Assembly (NCBI GenBank): GCA_036387415.1
Contig: DASVTU010000039.1
Location: 744,001 to 808,000, forward strand
Source: DASVTU01 sp036387415
GTDB lineage: Bacteria; Acidobacteriota; Blastocatellia; Pyrinomonadales; Pyrinomonadaceae
Reading direction: 5' to 3'
Length of the DNA stretch: 64,000 nt
Position numbers and translations under genes: made by a program. Positions 55,065 to 62,716 of the stretch are shown in pieces (position 1 is the stretch's first letter; every line of letters begins with the position of its first letter). The notes beneath the pieces are model-generated. The model was not told where the DNA came from. It ran no database searches and saw nothing but the letters and a program-made list of their open reading frames with translations.

Positions 55065-55481
55065 ATGTATCGCATCGACGTGCGTTCGCAGGAGCGCGAG
55101 CAGTTGGTCGAGATTACGGACGAAGTACGCCACAGACTCAAGGAGTCAGGCGCACGCGAGGGGCTGTGCGTGCTCTACGTGCAGCACACCACCGCCGCCA
55201 TCACCATCAACGAAAACGCCGACCCCGACGTGCCGCGCGACATGCTCCACGCCCTCCGCACACTCATCCCACAACACGGCATGGGCTTTCTCCACGGCGA
55301 ACAGAACTCCGACGCTCACATCAAAACGAGTCTCGTCGGCTCAACCGTCACTGTCCCCTTCCACGACGGCCAACTCCTCCTCGGACGCTGGCAAGGAATC
55401 TTCCTCTGCGAATTCGACGGCGCACGCCAACGCCATGTCATCATGACGATTGCGGATTTTGGAATGCGGAATGCGGATTAA
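55065..55481 (+). CDS. YjbQ family protein (secondary thiamine-phosphate synthase type)
   Basis: 138 residues. Conserved motifs VQHTTAAITINENADPDVPRDML and the GEQNSDAHIKTSLVGSTVTVPFHDGQLLLGRWQGIFLCEFDG match the YjbQ/UPF0047 family, a small enzyme with weak thiamine-phosphate synthase activity in E. coli. GGAGG lies before ATG 55065. The natural end is near HVIMTI; the last nine residues (ADFGMRNAD) and the TAA are encoded by the left arm of a heptamer repeat, so the gene has been extended by the element. Confidence 0.9.
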   Translation: MYRIDVRSQEREQLVEITDEVRHRLKESGAREGLCVLYVQHTTAAITINENADPDVPRDMLHALRTLIPQHGMGFLHGEQNSDAHIKTSLVGSTVTVPFHDGQLLLGRWQGIFLCEFDGARQRHVIMTIADFGMRNAD

Positions 55482-55529
55482 AAGACAAACTGCCTGTCAA
55501 TTCGCCATCCGAAATCCGCATTCCGCAAT
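55449..55529. repeat. Heptamer inverted repeat (AATCCGN family) overlapping the YjbQ gene end
   Basis: Arm 55449-55479 (words TTGCGGA, ATGCGGA) overlaps the final codons of the YjbQ gene. Arm 55505-55529 is complementary (ATCCGAA, ATCCGCA, TTCCGCA). It sits between convergent genes. Confidence 0.88.
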
Positions 55530-55530
55530 G

Positions 55531-56109
55531 TCACCATGCGCGCGACCAGCGCGGCGCGTTGCTTGTGTCGTCGCGTAGAGAGGTGTCGATTCCGGCGCGG
55601 AGTTCGAGCAGGCGACCGAACAGCCAGAGGAGGTCGGAGAGACGATTGAGATACGAGACGACTTCTGTTGAACCAATCTCTGCGCCCGATTCGGCGAGAC
55701 GCACGACGGCGCGTTCCGCGCGTCGGCAGATGGTACGCGCCACGTCATAAGCCGCCGCCGCCACATGCTCTCCCGGCAAAGACCAGTCCGACAGGATTCC
55801 TTCCAACGCTTCGATGCGATGCACCTGCGCCGTCAAAGCCTCGACCATCTCGCTCGTCACGTACGGCGTCGCGCTCTCCGCGCTCTGCGGATTCGCCACC
55901 GCCCCGCTCACGGCAAACAACTCGCGTTGAATATTCTTCGTCAACTCGCGCACCTCCGCGTCGTCGCAGATGGAACGCGCGAACGCCATCGAGGCTCCCA
56001 ACTCATCAATCGTCCCGTACGCCTCCACGCGCAAATCAGCCTTCGACACGCGCGCGCCTCCGATGAGTCCCGTCTCTCCACGGTCGCCATGCTTCGTCGC
56101 AATACTCAT
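55531..56109 (-). CDS. Cob(I)alamin adenosyltransferase, PduO/MMAB type
   Basis: 192 residues. N-terminal IATKHGDRGETGLIGGARVSK and RVEAYGTIDELGASMAFAR form the ATP site of the PduO-type family. The C-terminal FR/W-type helix carries YLNRLSDLLWLFGRLLE. It transfers adenosyl from ATP to cob(I)alamin to make the coenzyme. It lies at the end of a B12 uptake series on the same strand, which supports the role. Its stop borders a heptamer repeat; a second repeat lies upstream of its start. Confidence 0.93.
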   Translation of the reverse strand: MSIATKHGDRGETGLIGGARVSKADLRVEAYGTIDELGASMAFARSICDDAEVRELTKNIQRELFAVSGAVANPQSAESATPYVTSEMVEALTAQVHRIEALEGILSDWSLPGEHVAAAAYDVARTICRRAERAVVRLAESGAEIGSTEVVSYLNRLSDLLWLFGRLLELRAGIDTSLRDDTSNAPRWSRAW

Positions 56110-56129
56110 ATTTCTCCCTTCGGAAAACA

Positions 56130-56211
56130 GGTCAGAGGCTAGAGGTCAGAGGTTAGTAAGAACGAAGATCTTGTCTTTTCACTAACCTCTGACCTCCGAC
56201 CTCTAGCCTCT
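56130..56211. repeat. Intergenic heptamer inverted repeat, GGTCAGA/GGCTAGA family
   Basis: Arm 56130-56156 is GGTCAGA-GGCTAGA-GGTCAGA-GGTTAG. Arm 56182-56211 is the complement with one or two changes. It is between the btuC stop and the adenosyltransferase start. Confidence 0.9.
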
Positions 56212-56215
56212 ATTT

Positions 56216-57343
56216 TTAGAGTGCCGAATAGCGTTGCTGTCTTCTAAGCAACAATAAAAAGACCGGCCCGCCCGCGAGCGCGGTGATGGCTCCGACGGGA
56301 AGTTCGCCGATGCCGAAGGCCGTGCGTGCCACTGCGTCGGCGAGCATCAAAAACGCCGCGCCGAGCAGAAACGAGCACGGCAAAACGATGCGTACATCTT
56401 CGCCAAAGAGCAGACGCACGGCATGCGGCACAATCAGACCGACGAAACCGATGGTGCCGCCGACCGCCACCGTCACGCCGACGATAAGAGAAGATGCCGC
56501 GTAGACGAGTCGCTCGCTCCTTCGCACGTTGACGCCGAGGCTCGCCGCCGTCTCCTCGTCAATCGCCAGTAGATGAAGGTCGCGCGCCGTCATAAACAGC
56601 ACAATCCAACCGGGCACTAAAAACAGAAGCATGCGCCAGATGAGGTCGAAGCCAACCACGTCGAGGCTGCCAATCGTCCAACGCAGGATTTGGAGAGCGC
56701 GCGAGTAGTCCGCGAAGTATTGAATCACGATGACGCCCGACGCCGCGATTAAATTCGTCACCACGCCCGCCAGCAAGAGCGCACCCGGCAACACCACTGC
56801 GCCCGTCCGCGCCAGTCGATAGACAATCATCACGGACACACTCGCGCCCGCAAACGCCGCGATGAAGACGAACGGCAATCCCGCCACGCTCGCGCCAAAC
56901 CCGAACGCAATCGCGAGGCTCGCGCCGAGCGCGCCGCCGCCCGACACGCCGAGCGTCAGAGGTTCGGCCAGCGGATTGCGAAACAACGCCTGCAACGCCG
57001 CGCCCACCATCGCCAACGACGCGCCCACCACTCCCGCCATCACCACACGCGGCAGACGCAACTGGAAAAAGACCGACCGCGCTCTCTCGTCTGTCTGCAA
57101 AGCCCACACGTCGAGCCGCTGATAACCGACGTATAACGCCAACAGCGTCACCACCAACAGCACCAGAGACAAAATCACAAACGCACGCCGCAGACGCCGA
57201 CCCGACAAAGAAGATTGCGGATTTCGGATTTCGGATTTCGGATTTTTCAATCGCGGACGGTGGATGGCGGATGGCGGATTGTGCGCCGCTTTCACGTCGC
57301 TGACCGCTTCCGTCTCTCCGCTTGAATTCGTTTTAACTTCCAA
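56216..57343 (-). CDS. btuC: FecCD/BtuC-family cobalamin ABC permease
   Basis: 375 residues. About nine to ten helices from VILSLVLLVVTLLALYVGY onward. FecCD motifs LPRVVMAGVVGASLAMVGAALQALFRNPLAEP and FVGLIVPHAVRLLFG are clear. It transports cobalamin with the ATPase at 57423-58244. TTG 57343 with GAGG about ten bases upstream is the only supported start. Residues about 22-48 (NPPSAIHRPRLKNPKSEIRN) are encoded by two heptamer arrays (57214-57281), unlike any permease; the normal N-terminus should be shorter. Ligand assignment rests on the B12 riboswitch and neighbours. Confidence 0.92.
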   Translation of the reverse strand: MEVKTNSSGETEAVSDVKAAHNPPSAIHRPRLKNPKSEIRNPQSSLSGRRLRRAFVILSLVLLVVTLLALYVGYQRLDVWALQTDERARSVFFQLRLPRVVMAGVVGASLAMVGAALQALFRNPLAEPLTLGVSGGGALGASLAIAFGFGASVAGLPFVFIAAFAGASVSVMIVYRLARTGAVVLPGALLLAGVVTNLIAASGVIVIQYFADYSRALQILRWTIGSLDVVGFDLIWRMLLFLVPGWIVLFMTARDLHLLAIDEETAASLGVNVRRSERLVYAASSLIVGVTVAVGGTIGFVGLIVPHAVRLLFGEDVRIVLPCSFLLGAAFLMLADAVARTAFGIGELPVGAITALAGGPVFLLLLRRQQRYSAL

Positions 57344-57421
57344 TATTCTCTACCTCGTCGAAACCAGCAACACGCATCCCACATTTAACAATCCGCAATC
57401 CAAAATCCGCATTCCGCAATC
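57214..57421. repeat. Heptamer inverted repeat (AATCCGN family) spanning the btuC 5' end
   Basis: Arrays GGATTTC (57214-57248) and GGATGGC (57250-57281) lie inside the btuC frame. The complementary arm (57389-57421, ATCCGCA/ATCCAAA) is in the gap after btuD. The btuC start codon lies between the arms. Confidence 0.85.
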
Positions 57422-57422
57422 G

Positions 57423-58244
57423 TCACAGTTCTGACCAGACGAACGTGCGCCCGAACGCCTCGCGTGCGCGGACGTGCTCGTCGCCGTAGACTTCCGCCAG
57501 CACATCGTCGCGCAAGACATCCTTCGGCGTGCCCGACGCGGTAATCGCGCCGCAACGCATGGCGAAAACGCGGTCGAAAACAGGGTCGAGCAGAAGCAGG
57601 TCGTGCGTCACGACGAGCGCGGTCATGCCGCGTCCGTCGCGCAAGCGTCGCAGGTGTCGGACGAGTCCGGCGCGATGCTTCAAGTCGAGCGCCGCCGAAG
57701 GCTCGTCGAGCAGAAGGCAGTCAGGCTCCTGCGCCAGCGCACGCGCCAACGCGACGAGTTGCCGCTCGCCGCCTGAGAGTTCCGTCACGGGTCGCGTCGC
57801 TAGGTGCAACGCATCAACCGCCGCCAGCGCATCGCGCGCCACTTGCGCGTCGTGCTCGTTCTCGAAACGAAAACGCGTCGTGTAAGGGCTACGACCCGTT
57901 AAGACGACTTCAAGCGCGGTGAACGGAAAAACCGTGGCGATGGTTTGCGGCACATACGCGATGCGACGCGCACGCGTGCGCGGCTCGATTGACGCAAGCG
58001 CCACACCATCAAACACCACTTCGCCCGCCGACGGTTTGATGATGCCGCCAAGCAGACGTACGAGCGTCGATTTACCCGAACCATTCGCCCCGATGAGCGC
58101 CGACAGCATTCCCCTCTCGACCGCCAGCGATGCGCCCGCCACCACCTCCGGCGCACCCGCCGCGTACGCGAAACGAAGCCCGCGCCCCTCCACCAACGCC
58201 CCGCCCGCGCGCCCGACGTTTTCCTGCTCTTTCTCATCAAACAT
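57423..58244 (-). CDS. btuD: Cobalamin ABC transporter ATPase
   Basis: 273 residues. Walker A GANGSGKST, Q-loop, signature LSGGERQLVALARAL, Walker B LLLDEPSAALD and the H-loop in THD are all present. The pattern is that of FecE/BtuD-type vitamin B12 and siderophore importers. It energises the permease encoded immediately downstream; both follow the B12-binding lipoprotein. An intergenic repeat separates it from the binding protein gene. Confidence 0.93.
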   Translation of the reverse strand: MFDEKEQENVGRAGGALVEGRGLRFAYAAGAPEVVAGASLAVERGMLSALIGANGSGKSTLVRLLGGIIKPSAGEVVFDGVALASIEPRTRARRIAYVPQTIATVFPFTALEVVLTGRSPYTTRFRFENEHDAQVARDALAAVDALHLATRPVTELSGGERQLVALARALAQEPDCLLLDEPSAALDLKHRAGLVRHLRRLRDGRGMTALVVTHDLLLLDPVFDRVFAMRCGAITASGTPKDVLRDDVLAEVYGDEHVRAREAFGRTFVWSEL

Positions 58245-58265
58245 TAGTTTTAATCAATCAATTCT

Positions 58266-58442
58266 AACAGGATAGACAGGATGAAAAGCGCGCAGGATAA
58301 AGGAAATGAAAAATTAAAAAGGTCGAAGGCAAAAAGTCGCTGACGACTCCGAAGCCGTCTTTGTTTTTTTCATTTTGCTTTTTTCATTTTGCCTTCTTCA
58401 CATCCCGCTCATCCTGCATGTCTTTATCCTGTCTATCCTGTT
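58266..58442. repeat. Dispersed compound repeat element, copy 2 (ACAGGATAG arms)
   Basis: The outer arms are ACAGGATAGACAGGAT and its complement TATCCTGTCTATCCTGT. The internal part (about 58297-58350, GGTCGAA/GGCAAAA words) matches copy 1 at 43863-43915 in reverse orientation. The spacer contains GAAGCCGTC as in other members. It lies between btuD and btuF. Confidence 0.88.
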
Positions 58443-58457
58443 AAATGTTCTTTCATG

Positions 58458-59426
58458 TCAACGTGGCGCGTCCGATGTCGCAGCGGTTTTGGCGAATGCT
58501 TCGGGGTGAATAATCTCTGCGAAGCGGCGCGCGGTGTTGCCGACGAATTGCGAGGGATGAATGACGGAGGTGTCGCGTATTTGATGGATACGCCCGTCGC
58601 GGATGGCGCGCACGGTCGGCAGTTCGCGCCACACGGCCTGCGGGTCTTCGGCAAACTTCCCTTGCGGACTCTGCACCATGTCGATGATAACTTCGGGGTC
58701 GAGCGCGACCACAGCCTCTTTCGTAATCTTGCCCCACCCGCTCGTCGCCGACGGCGCGATTGATTCGCCGCCCGCCACATCGACCAACTGCGCGATAAAA
58801 CTCCCCTCGGTCGCCGCATACAAATCACGCAACGTCCCCGGCACACGGTCTACCACGCACAGCACGCGACGCCTCGGCAAGTCGCGCGTGCGCGCCCGCA
58901 CGTCGTCGATTTCGGCGCGCGTCTCGGCGAGAAGTCGTCCGGCTTCGCGTTCAGTTTTCGTCGCGCGCCCGATTTCCTCGATAGATGTGAACGCGTCTTC
59001 AAGCGTATTGCTCGGAATGCTCAACGCGCGAATGCCGAGAGCTTCGATTTTATCTTTGACGAACTGCGATTGCGCTTCGGCGAACACAACAAGGTCGGGA
59101 CGCAACGCGGCAATCTGTTCGAGATTCGGATTGTTCCAACCGCCGACGCGCGGCAAATTTTTCACCTCCGCAGGATAGTCGCAATAGTCCGACACCGCCA
59201 CCACGCGACCGAATGCCCCAACGCCGTAAAGAATCTCCGTCGCACTCGGACTCAACGAGATGATGCGCTGCGGCGCTCGCTCCGTCTCCGACGATGATGA
59301 CGACGCAGACGAATCCCTCCTATCCGACTGCGACGAATCCTTACCAACGCCGCCGCATGCAGAGACCAAAATCAACAGCAAAATCGCGACGGACGCGCGC
59401 ACGTCGCCCCGCCTGCGCCGCTTCAT
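58458..59426 (-). CDS. btuF: Cobalamin-binding lipoprotein (BtuF-like)
   Basis: 322 residues from ATG 59426. Signal and lipobox LLLILVSACGG, then a Ser-rich linker. The periplasmic binding domain has RIISLSPSATEILYGVGA and VSDYCDYPAE-VKNLPRVGGWNNPNLEQIAALRPDLVVF, typical of class III BtuF/FepB proteins. It captures cobalamin for the BtuCD permease. An extension upstream of the chosen start lacks signal features and overlaps the DUF5522 gene. The gene order TonB receptor, DUF5522, binding lipoprotein, ATPase and permease is a canonical uptake set. Confidence 0.92.
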   Translation of the reverse strand: MKRRRRGDVRASVAILLLILVSACGGVGKDSSQSDRRDSSASSSSSETERAPQRIISLSPSATEILYGVGAFGRVVAVSDYCDYPAEVKNLPRVGGWNNPNLEQIAALRPDLVVFAEAQSQFVKDKIEALGIRALSIPSNTLEDAFTSIEEIGRATKTEREAGRLLAETRAEIDDVRARTRDLPRRRVLCVVDRVPGTLRDLYAATEGSFIAQLVDVAGGESIAPSATSGWGKITKEAVVALDPEVIIDMVQSPQGKFAEDPQAVWRELPTVRAIRDGRIHQIRDTSVIHPSQFVGNTARRFAEIIHPEAFAKTAATSDAPR

Positions 59427-59497
59427 CAAAGCCCACTCACCACGCTTCAACACATCGCCCGTCTCTAACTCCCGACGTTTCATAACGAGTCCTCTCA

Positions 59498-59695
59498 TCA
59501 ACAATCCAGACCCTCTTCCTGCGCCAATCGCTCACCGCTCGCAACAGACGACGCCTCAACGCTGAACGGGCAATGACGACAACCGTTTCCGCAACAGTAA
59601 CCGCGACGCAGATGATACTGCGCGGTGAAGACGATGGCCGCTCCCTCGCGATAAAAATCTTCGTGCTCAACGAGCGAAATCTTTTCGTCTTTCAT
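59498..59695 (-). CDS. Small Cys-rich DUF5522 protein
   Basis: 65 residues with the diagnostic VFTAQYHLRRGYCCGNGCRHCPF, a cluster of four or more Cys that suggests a metal site. The family is DUF5522, of unknown function. It lies between the TonB receptor and the binding lipoprotein and its frame slightly overlaps the possible longer form of the latter. Its ATG is preceded by the single arm of a CACAGA-family repeat, so upstream regulation is unclear. Confidence 0.85.
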   Translation of the reverse strand: MKDEKISLVEHEDFYREGAAIVFTAQYHLRRGYCCGNGCRHCPFSVEASSVASGERLAQEEGLDC

Positions 59696-59698
59696 CTT

Positions 59699-59727
59699 GC
59701 TCTGTGCCTTCGTGTCTTCTGTGGCTT
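59699..59727. repeat. Single arm of the CACAGAG repeat family
   Basis: GCTCTGTGCCTTCGTGTCTT with the following CTGTGGCT matches the arms at 33261-33383 and 39864-40058. No complementary arm is visible nearby. It lies between the TonB receptor stop and the DUF5522 start. Confidence 0.6.
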
Positions 59728-59743
59728 AGTTCCGGTTTTCAAT

Positions 59744-62326
59744 CTAAAAACTCAAAGCTGCTCCGGCGGTGCCCGTGCGTCGCGTGGTGCGGAAACCGTT
59801 TTCGTAGTTTTCGCGGTCGAAGATGTTTTCCAGTTTGCCGAAGAAACGAAGCGCACGCGCATCATCGAGCGGCAGACGGTAACTGCCAACGAGGTCGGCG
59901 CGGATGTGGCCGTCGAAACGATAGACGGGATTGGTGAAGGTGCGCGTGTCGAAAATCGAACCCGCGAGATAGTCGCTTGTGGCGACCAAATCGAAGTTGA
60001 AGAAGATGCGCGCGCCGATGCGTTGCGTGGCGACGAGCGAGAACTGGTGCTGAGGGATGGCGAAGGCGCGAATCACGTCAGCGACGGAGGGCGTGCGCTG
60101 GTCGCTGTTGGTGTAGGTGTAGGAAGCGGAGAGGTCGAGCGTGCGCGTGGGCGCGAGTTGCGCGCCGAGTTCGAGGCCGCGAGCGAGTCCGCCGCCCGTG
60201 TTGATGAAGCCGCTAAAGCGTCCGAAGGGATCGTCGGGCGTGAGGCCGAAGCCGACGACGGTTTGCAAGCGCGTGTAGAAATATGTCGCGGAGAGACGGA
60301 CGCGGTTGTTGGAGATGGTCTGGTCAATTCCGGCGTCGAAGGCGATGGAGCGGTCGGGGCCGAGACGCGGGTCGCCGAGTGCGCCGAAGAGGCCGAAGAA
60401 GAATGTGCCGAAACGTTCGTAGAGCGAGGGCGCGCGGTAGCCGTTGCCGACGTGTGCGCGCAGTTTGGTATTGGTCGAGCGAAAGAAGTAGGAGATGGAG
60501 CCGTCGCCCGTGTAGGCGTCGGGCGGCGCGTCGAAGGCGATGTTTTGGTACGGCTCGCCGCCGACGGGCGTGAAGCGTGGTTGTCGGAGCGAGAAGAATT
60601 GCGCGCGGAAGGCGGCGGAGAATTGGAGGCGTCCGTCTCGGAAGCGGAGTTGGTCTTGTACGAATACAGAGTGGCTCTGCTCGGTTACGTCTACCGACGA
60701 ATCGCCCGTTGGGTCGGATGCGAAGGTAAAAGAACGATTGATGAAATCTTCGCTCTCGAATTCATATCCGGCGGTCAAGAGATTGTGGCGTCCGGCGCGA
60801 AAATCGGTGCGTGCGTTGAAGGTGTGGATGCGTCCATCGAAGTCCGTGCGCGTCGAGCCGAGCGGTTCAAAGAGTGAGGTTCCGGCGGGGCCTTCGCCGT
60901 AACGACTGCGCGTGGCGAGTCCTTGATAGCTGACGGAGTAGCCGAAGGATTCGGACGGGCGTTGCGCGAAGATGAGCGCGCCGGAGAAGAATCGCGAAGC
61001 ACGCGAGTTGTCGGGGTCGTTGGCAGCGGGGATAAAGGTCGCCGCGCCGACGTTTAACTGAGTGGCGGGAGTGCCGTTTTCAAAGAGTCGCAGTTGGTCT
61101 GCCGCGAGTGGACGCGCATCGATGATGCCGCTCGCGGGAAGCGTCCCCGTCGCTTGCGGTTCGTCGTTTAGTTGAAGGAATGACGCGCCCGTGTAGATGC
61201 GCGCGGAGAGCGTGGCGGTCGGCGTGAGACGAAAGAGCAGACGCCCCTGCGCGTTGGTGTTGCGCGCGGCATCGTCTCCATCGACGCCGCGTGCGACGTT
61301 GAGATGCGCGAGGCCGAGGCTATAGACCACGCGATTGGCATCGCCTGCGCCGCCCGCGAATTGCGCGCGGCCGCGAAAGAGTCCGAGGCCGCCGCCCTCG
61401 CCGAGCAGATTGCCGTGAAAGACTCCGCCGCCTTCTTCGGTGATGACGTTGACGACGCCGCCGACGGCGTTCGTGCCGTAGAGCGACGAACCCGCGCCGC
61501 GCAGAACTTCGACGCGGCTAGTGTCTGTCACCAGCAGGTTACTCAAGAAGCCGGAAGCATCGCCCTGCGGTGCGCTCGCATCGCGGAAACGCAAGCCGTC
61601 GATGAGAACCGCCGTGTCTTGATTGCGAAGCCCGCGCGTCTTGATGGCGGTGAATGAACCGGGGCCGCCGAGTTGCTGCACGCGCAGGCCGGGAACTGTC
61701 CGCAACGCTTCGACAATCGAAGATTCGTCGCGCTCGTCTATCTCCGCGCGACCGACCACCGTGACGGCCTTTGAAACTTCGTCAACCGACTGCGGCGTAT
61801 CCGATGCCGTGACGACGACTTCGGTGTTGACACCCGCGACTTCGAGCGCGATGTCGAGCGCCGCCGTCTGCCCGCGTTCGACGCGAAGGATGCGCGCGGC
61901 GGCGGGCGCAAAACCCGTCGCCTCGGCTTCGAGAATGTATTCGGCGGGAGCCGCCAGTCGCTCGAAACTGTATGCGCCGGAAGCGTCGGTCGAGGTGGCA
62001 AGGCGCGCGACGGGTCGCGCGTCGCGCGCGTGAAGCGTGAGCGTTGCGCCGGGGATGCTCGCGCCCTGCGGGTCTGTGACGCGACCGCGAATCGTCGCGG
62101 TCATGTCGTCGGAATCGTTGCGTGTCGGCGTGCGCGCCTGTGCGATGGAAGCGACGCTGTTGGAAGTCGTGTTGTTTGAAGCGGCGTCTGTGGCGTCGGG
62201 TTGTTGTTGGGCGCGTGCGGGCGCAGCGCAGAGGCAGAGCGCGAACGCGAGCGTCGATAAGATTTTATGAATGTTAATCCTGCTGCTGTCGGCGGCGTTT
62301 CTTCTTGTTTTCGATTCTCTTCTCAT
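59744..62326 (-). CDS. btuB: TonB-dependent cobalamin receptor (BtuB-like) with CarboxypepD_reg domain
   Basis: About 860 residues. ATG 62326 follows GGAGAGG at a spacing of about 12, and begins a signal peptide (LSTLAFALCLCAAPARAQ). A carboxypeptidase-regulatory domain comes next (TIRGRVTDPQGASIPGATLTL, about 70-155). A plug follows (VPGLRVQQLGGPGSFTAIKTRGL, VEVLRGAGSSLYGTNAVGG) and a beta barrel ending in Phe (AALSF). A B12 riboswitch lies in its leader and BtuFDC genes follow. The ligand is therefore cobalamin or a corrinoid. A longer frame to 62446 runs into the terminator hairpin and is not the start. Confidence 0.93.
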   Translation of the reverse strand: MRRESKTRRNAADSSRINIHKILSTLAFALCLCAAPARAQQQPDATDAASNNTTSNSVASIAQARTPTRNDSDDMTATIRGRVTDPQGASIPGATLTLHARDARPVARLATSTDASGAYSFERLAAPAEYILEAEATGFAPAAARILRVERGQTAALDIALEVAGVNTEVVVTASDTPQSVDEVSKAVTVVGRAEIDERDESSIVEALRTVPGLRVQQLGGPGSFTAIKTRGLRNQDTAVLIDGLRFRDASAPQGDASGFLSNLLVTDTSRVEVLRGAGSSLYGTNAVGGVVNVITEEGGGVFHGNLLGEGGGLGLFRGRAQFAGGAGDANRVVYSLGLAHLNVARGVDGDDAARNTNAQGRLLFRLTPTATLSARIYTGASFLQLNDEPQATGTLPASGIIDARPLAADQLRLFENGTPATQLNVGAATFIPAANDPDNSRASRFFSGALIFAQRPSESFGYSVSYQGLATRSRYGEGPAGTSLFEPLGSTRTDFDGRIHTFNARTDFRAGRHNLLTAGYEFESEDFINRSFTFASDPTGDSSVDVTEQSHSVFVQDQLRFRDGRLQFSAAFRAQFFSLRQPRFTPVGGEPYQNIAFDAPPDAYTGDGSISYFFRSTNTKLRAHVGNGYRAPSLYERFGTFFFGLFGALGDPRLGPDRSIAFDAGIDQTISNNRVRLSATYFYTRLQTVVGFGLTPDDPFGRFSGFINTGGGLARGLELGAQLAPTRTLDLSASYTYTNSDQRTPSVADVIRAFAIPQHQFSLVATQRIGARIFFNFDLVATSDYLAGSIFDTRTFTNPVYRFDGHIRADLVGSYRLPLDDARALRFFGKLENIFDRENYENGFRTTRRTGTAGAALSF

Positions 62327-62453
62327 TTTTGAAAGCATCCTCTCCGGGCGTCGAAGGGCGAACAGAAACGAGCAGGCACGACGAACGCGCACGAAGCGTA
62401 GAGAATGAGAGCGACGCGAGAGGGAAAACCCCGGTTCAGCCGTCAAAATGAGA

Positions 62454-62492
62454 ACGCCCCTGAATCTTCGCGGGCGGAAGATTCAGGGGCGT
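62454..62492 (-). terminator. Hairpin in the riboswitch expression platform
   Basis: A perfect 16-base stem (ACGCCCCTGAATCTTC with its complement) and a 7-base loop, followed on the minus strand by TCTCATTTT. It lies between the B12 riboswitch and btuB, about 220 bases past the switch. It is a likely transcription terminator of the switch, though the U-tract is weak. Confidence 0.65.
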
Positions 62493-62635
62493 ATCGGATG
62501 AACTGTTAATCAACGAGAAGCGGCGCGCGACGTGTGCCATCAACAAGCACGCATGCGTGAAGCGCCTCCGGTCATTGAACCCGACGCCACTTGCTCTTTC
62601 CCGGAGCGTAAGCGGTCGCCTCCGTCAGCGACAAA

Positions 62636-62710
62636 CGATGGACAATAGACCCATAGACGATGGAAACTATGTTGCATATCTCCATCGTTGTTGGTCTATC
62701 CTCTATCGTC
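62636..62710. repeat. Inverted repeat, ATAGACC/ATAGACG family
   Basis: Words AATAGACC and ATAGACGATGGA pair with TCCATCGTTG and GGTCTATC. It lies directly between the riboswitch and its expression platform. Confidence 0.7.
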
Positions 62711-62716
62711 GGTAAA

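Noticed and set aside
7216..58442. Heptamer arrays considered as CRISPR repeats
   Set aside because: Repeat units are only seven bases, contiguous without spacers, and paired as inverted arms; no cas gene is present.
43791..58442. Compound repeats considered as insertion sequences
   Set aside because: Too short for a transposase and no coding frame inside; they are better described as non-autonomous or palindromic elements.
59573..60877. A 434-codon plus-strand frame opposite the B12 receptor
   Set aside because: Antisense to the beta-barrel coding region; Glu/Val/Gly-rich shadow with no family.
62338..62446. Extended start for the TonB receptor
   Set aside because: It runs toward the terminator hairpin and places 40 Arg-rich residues before the signal peptide.
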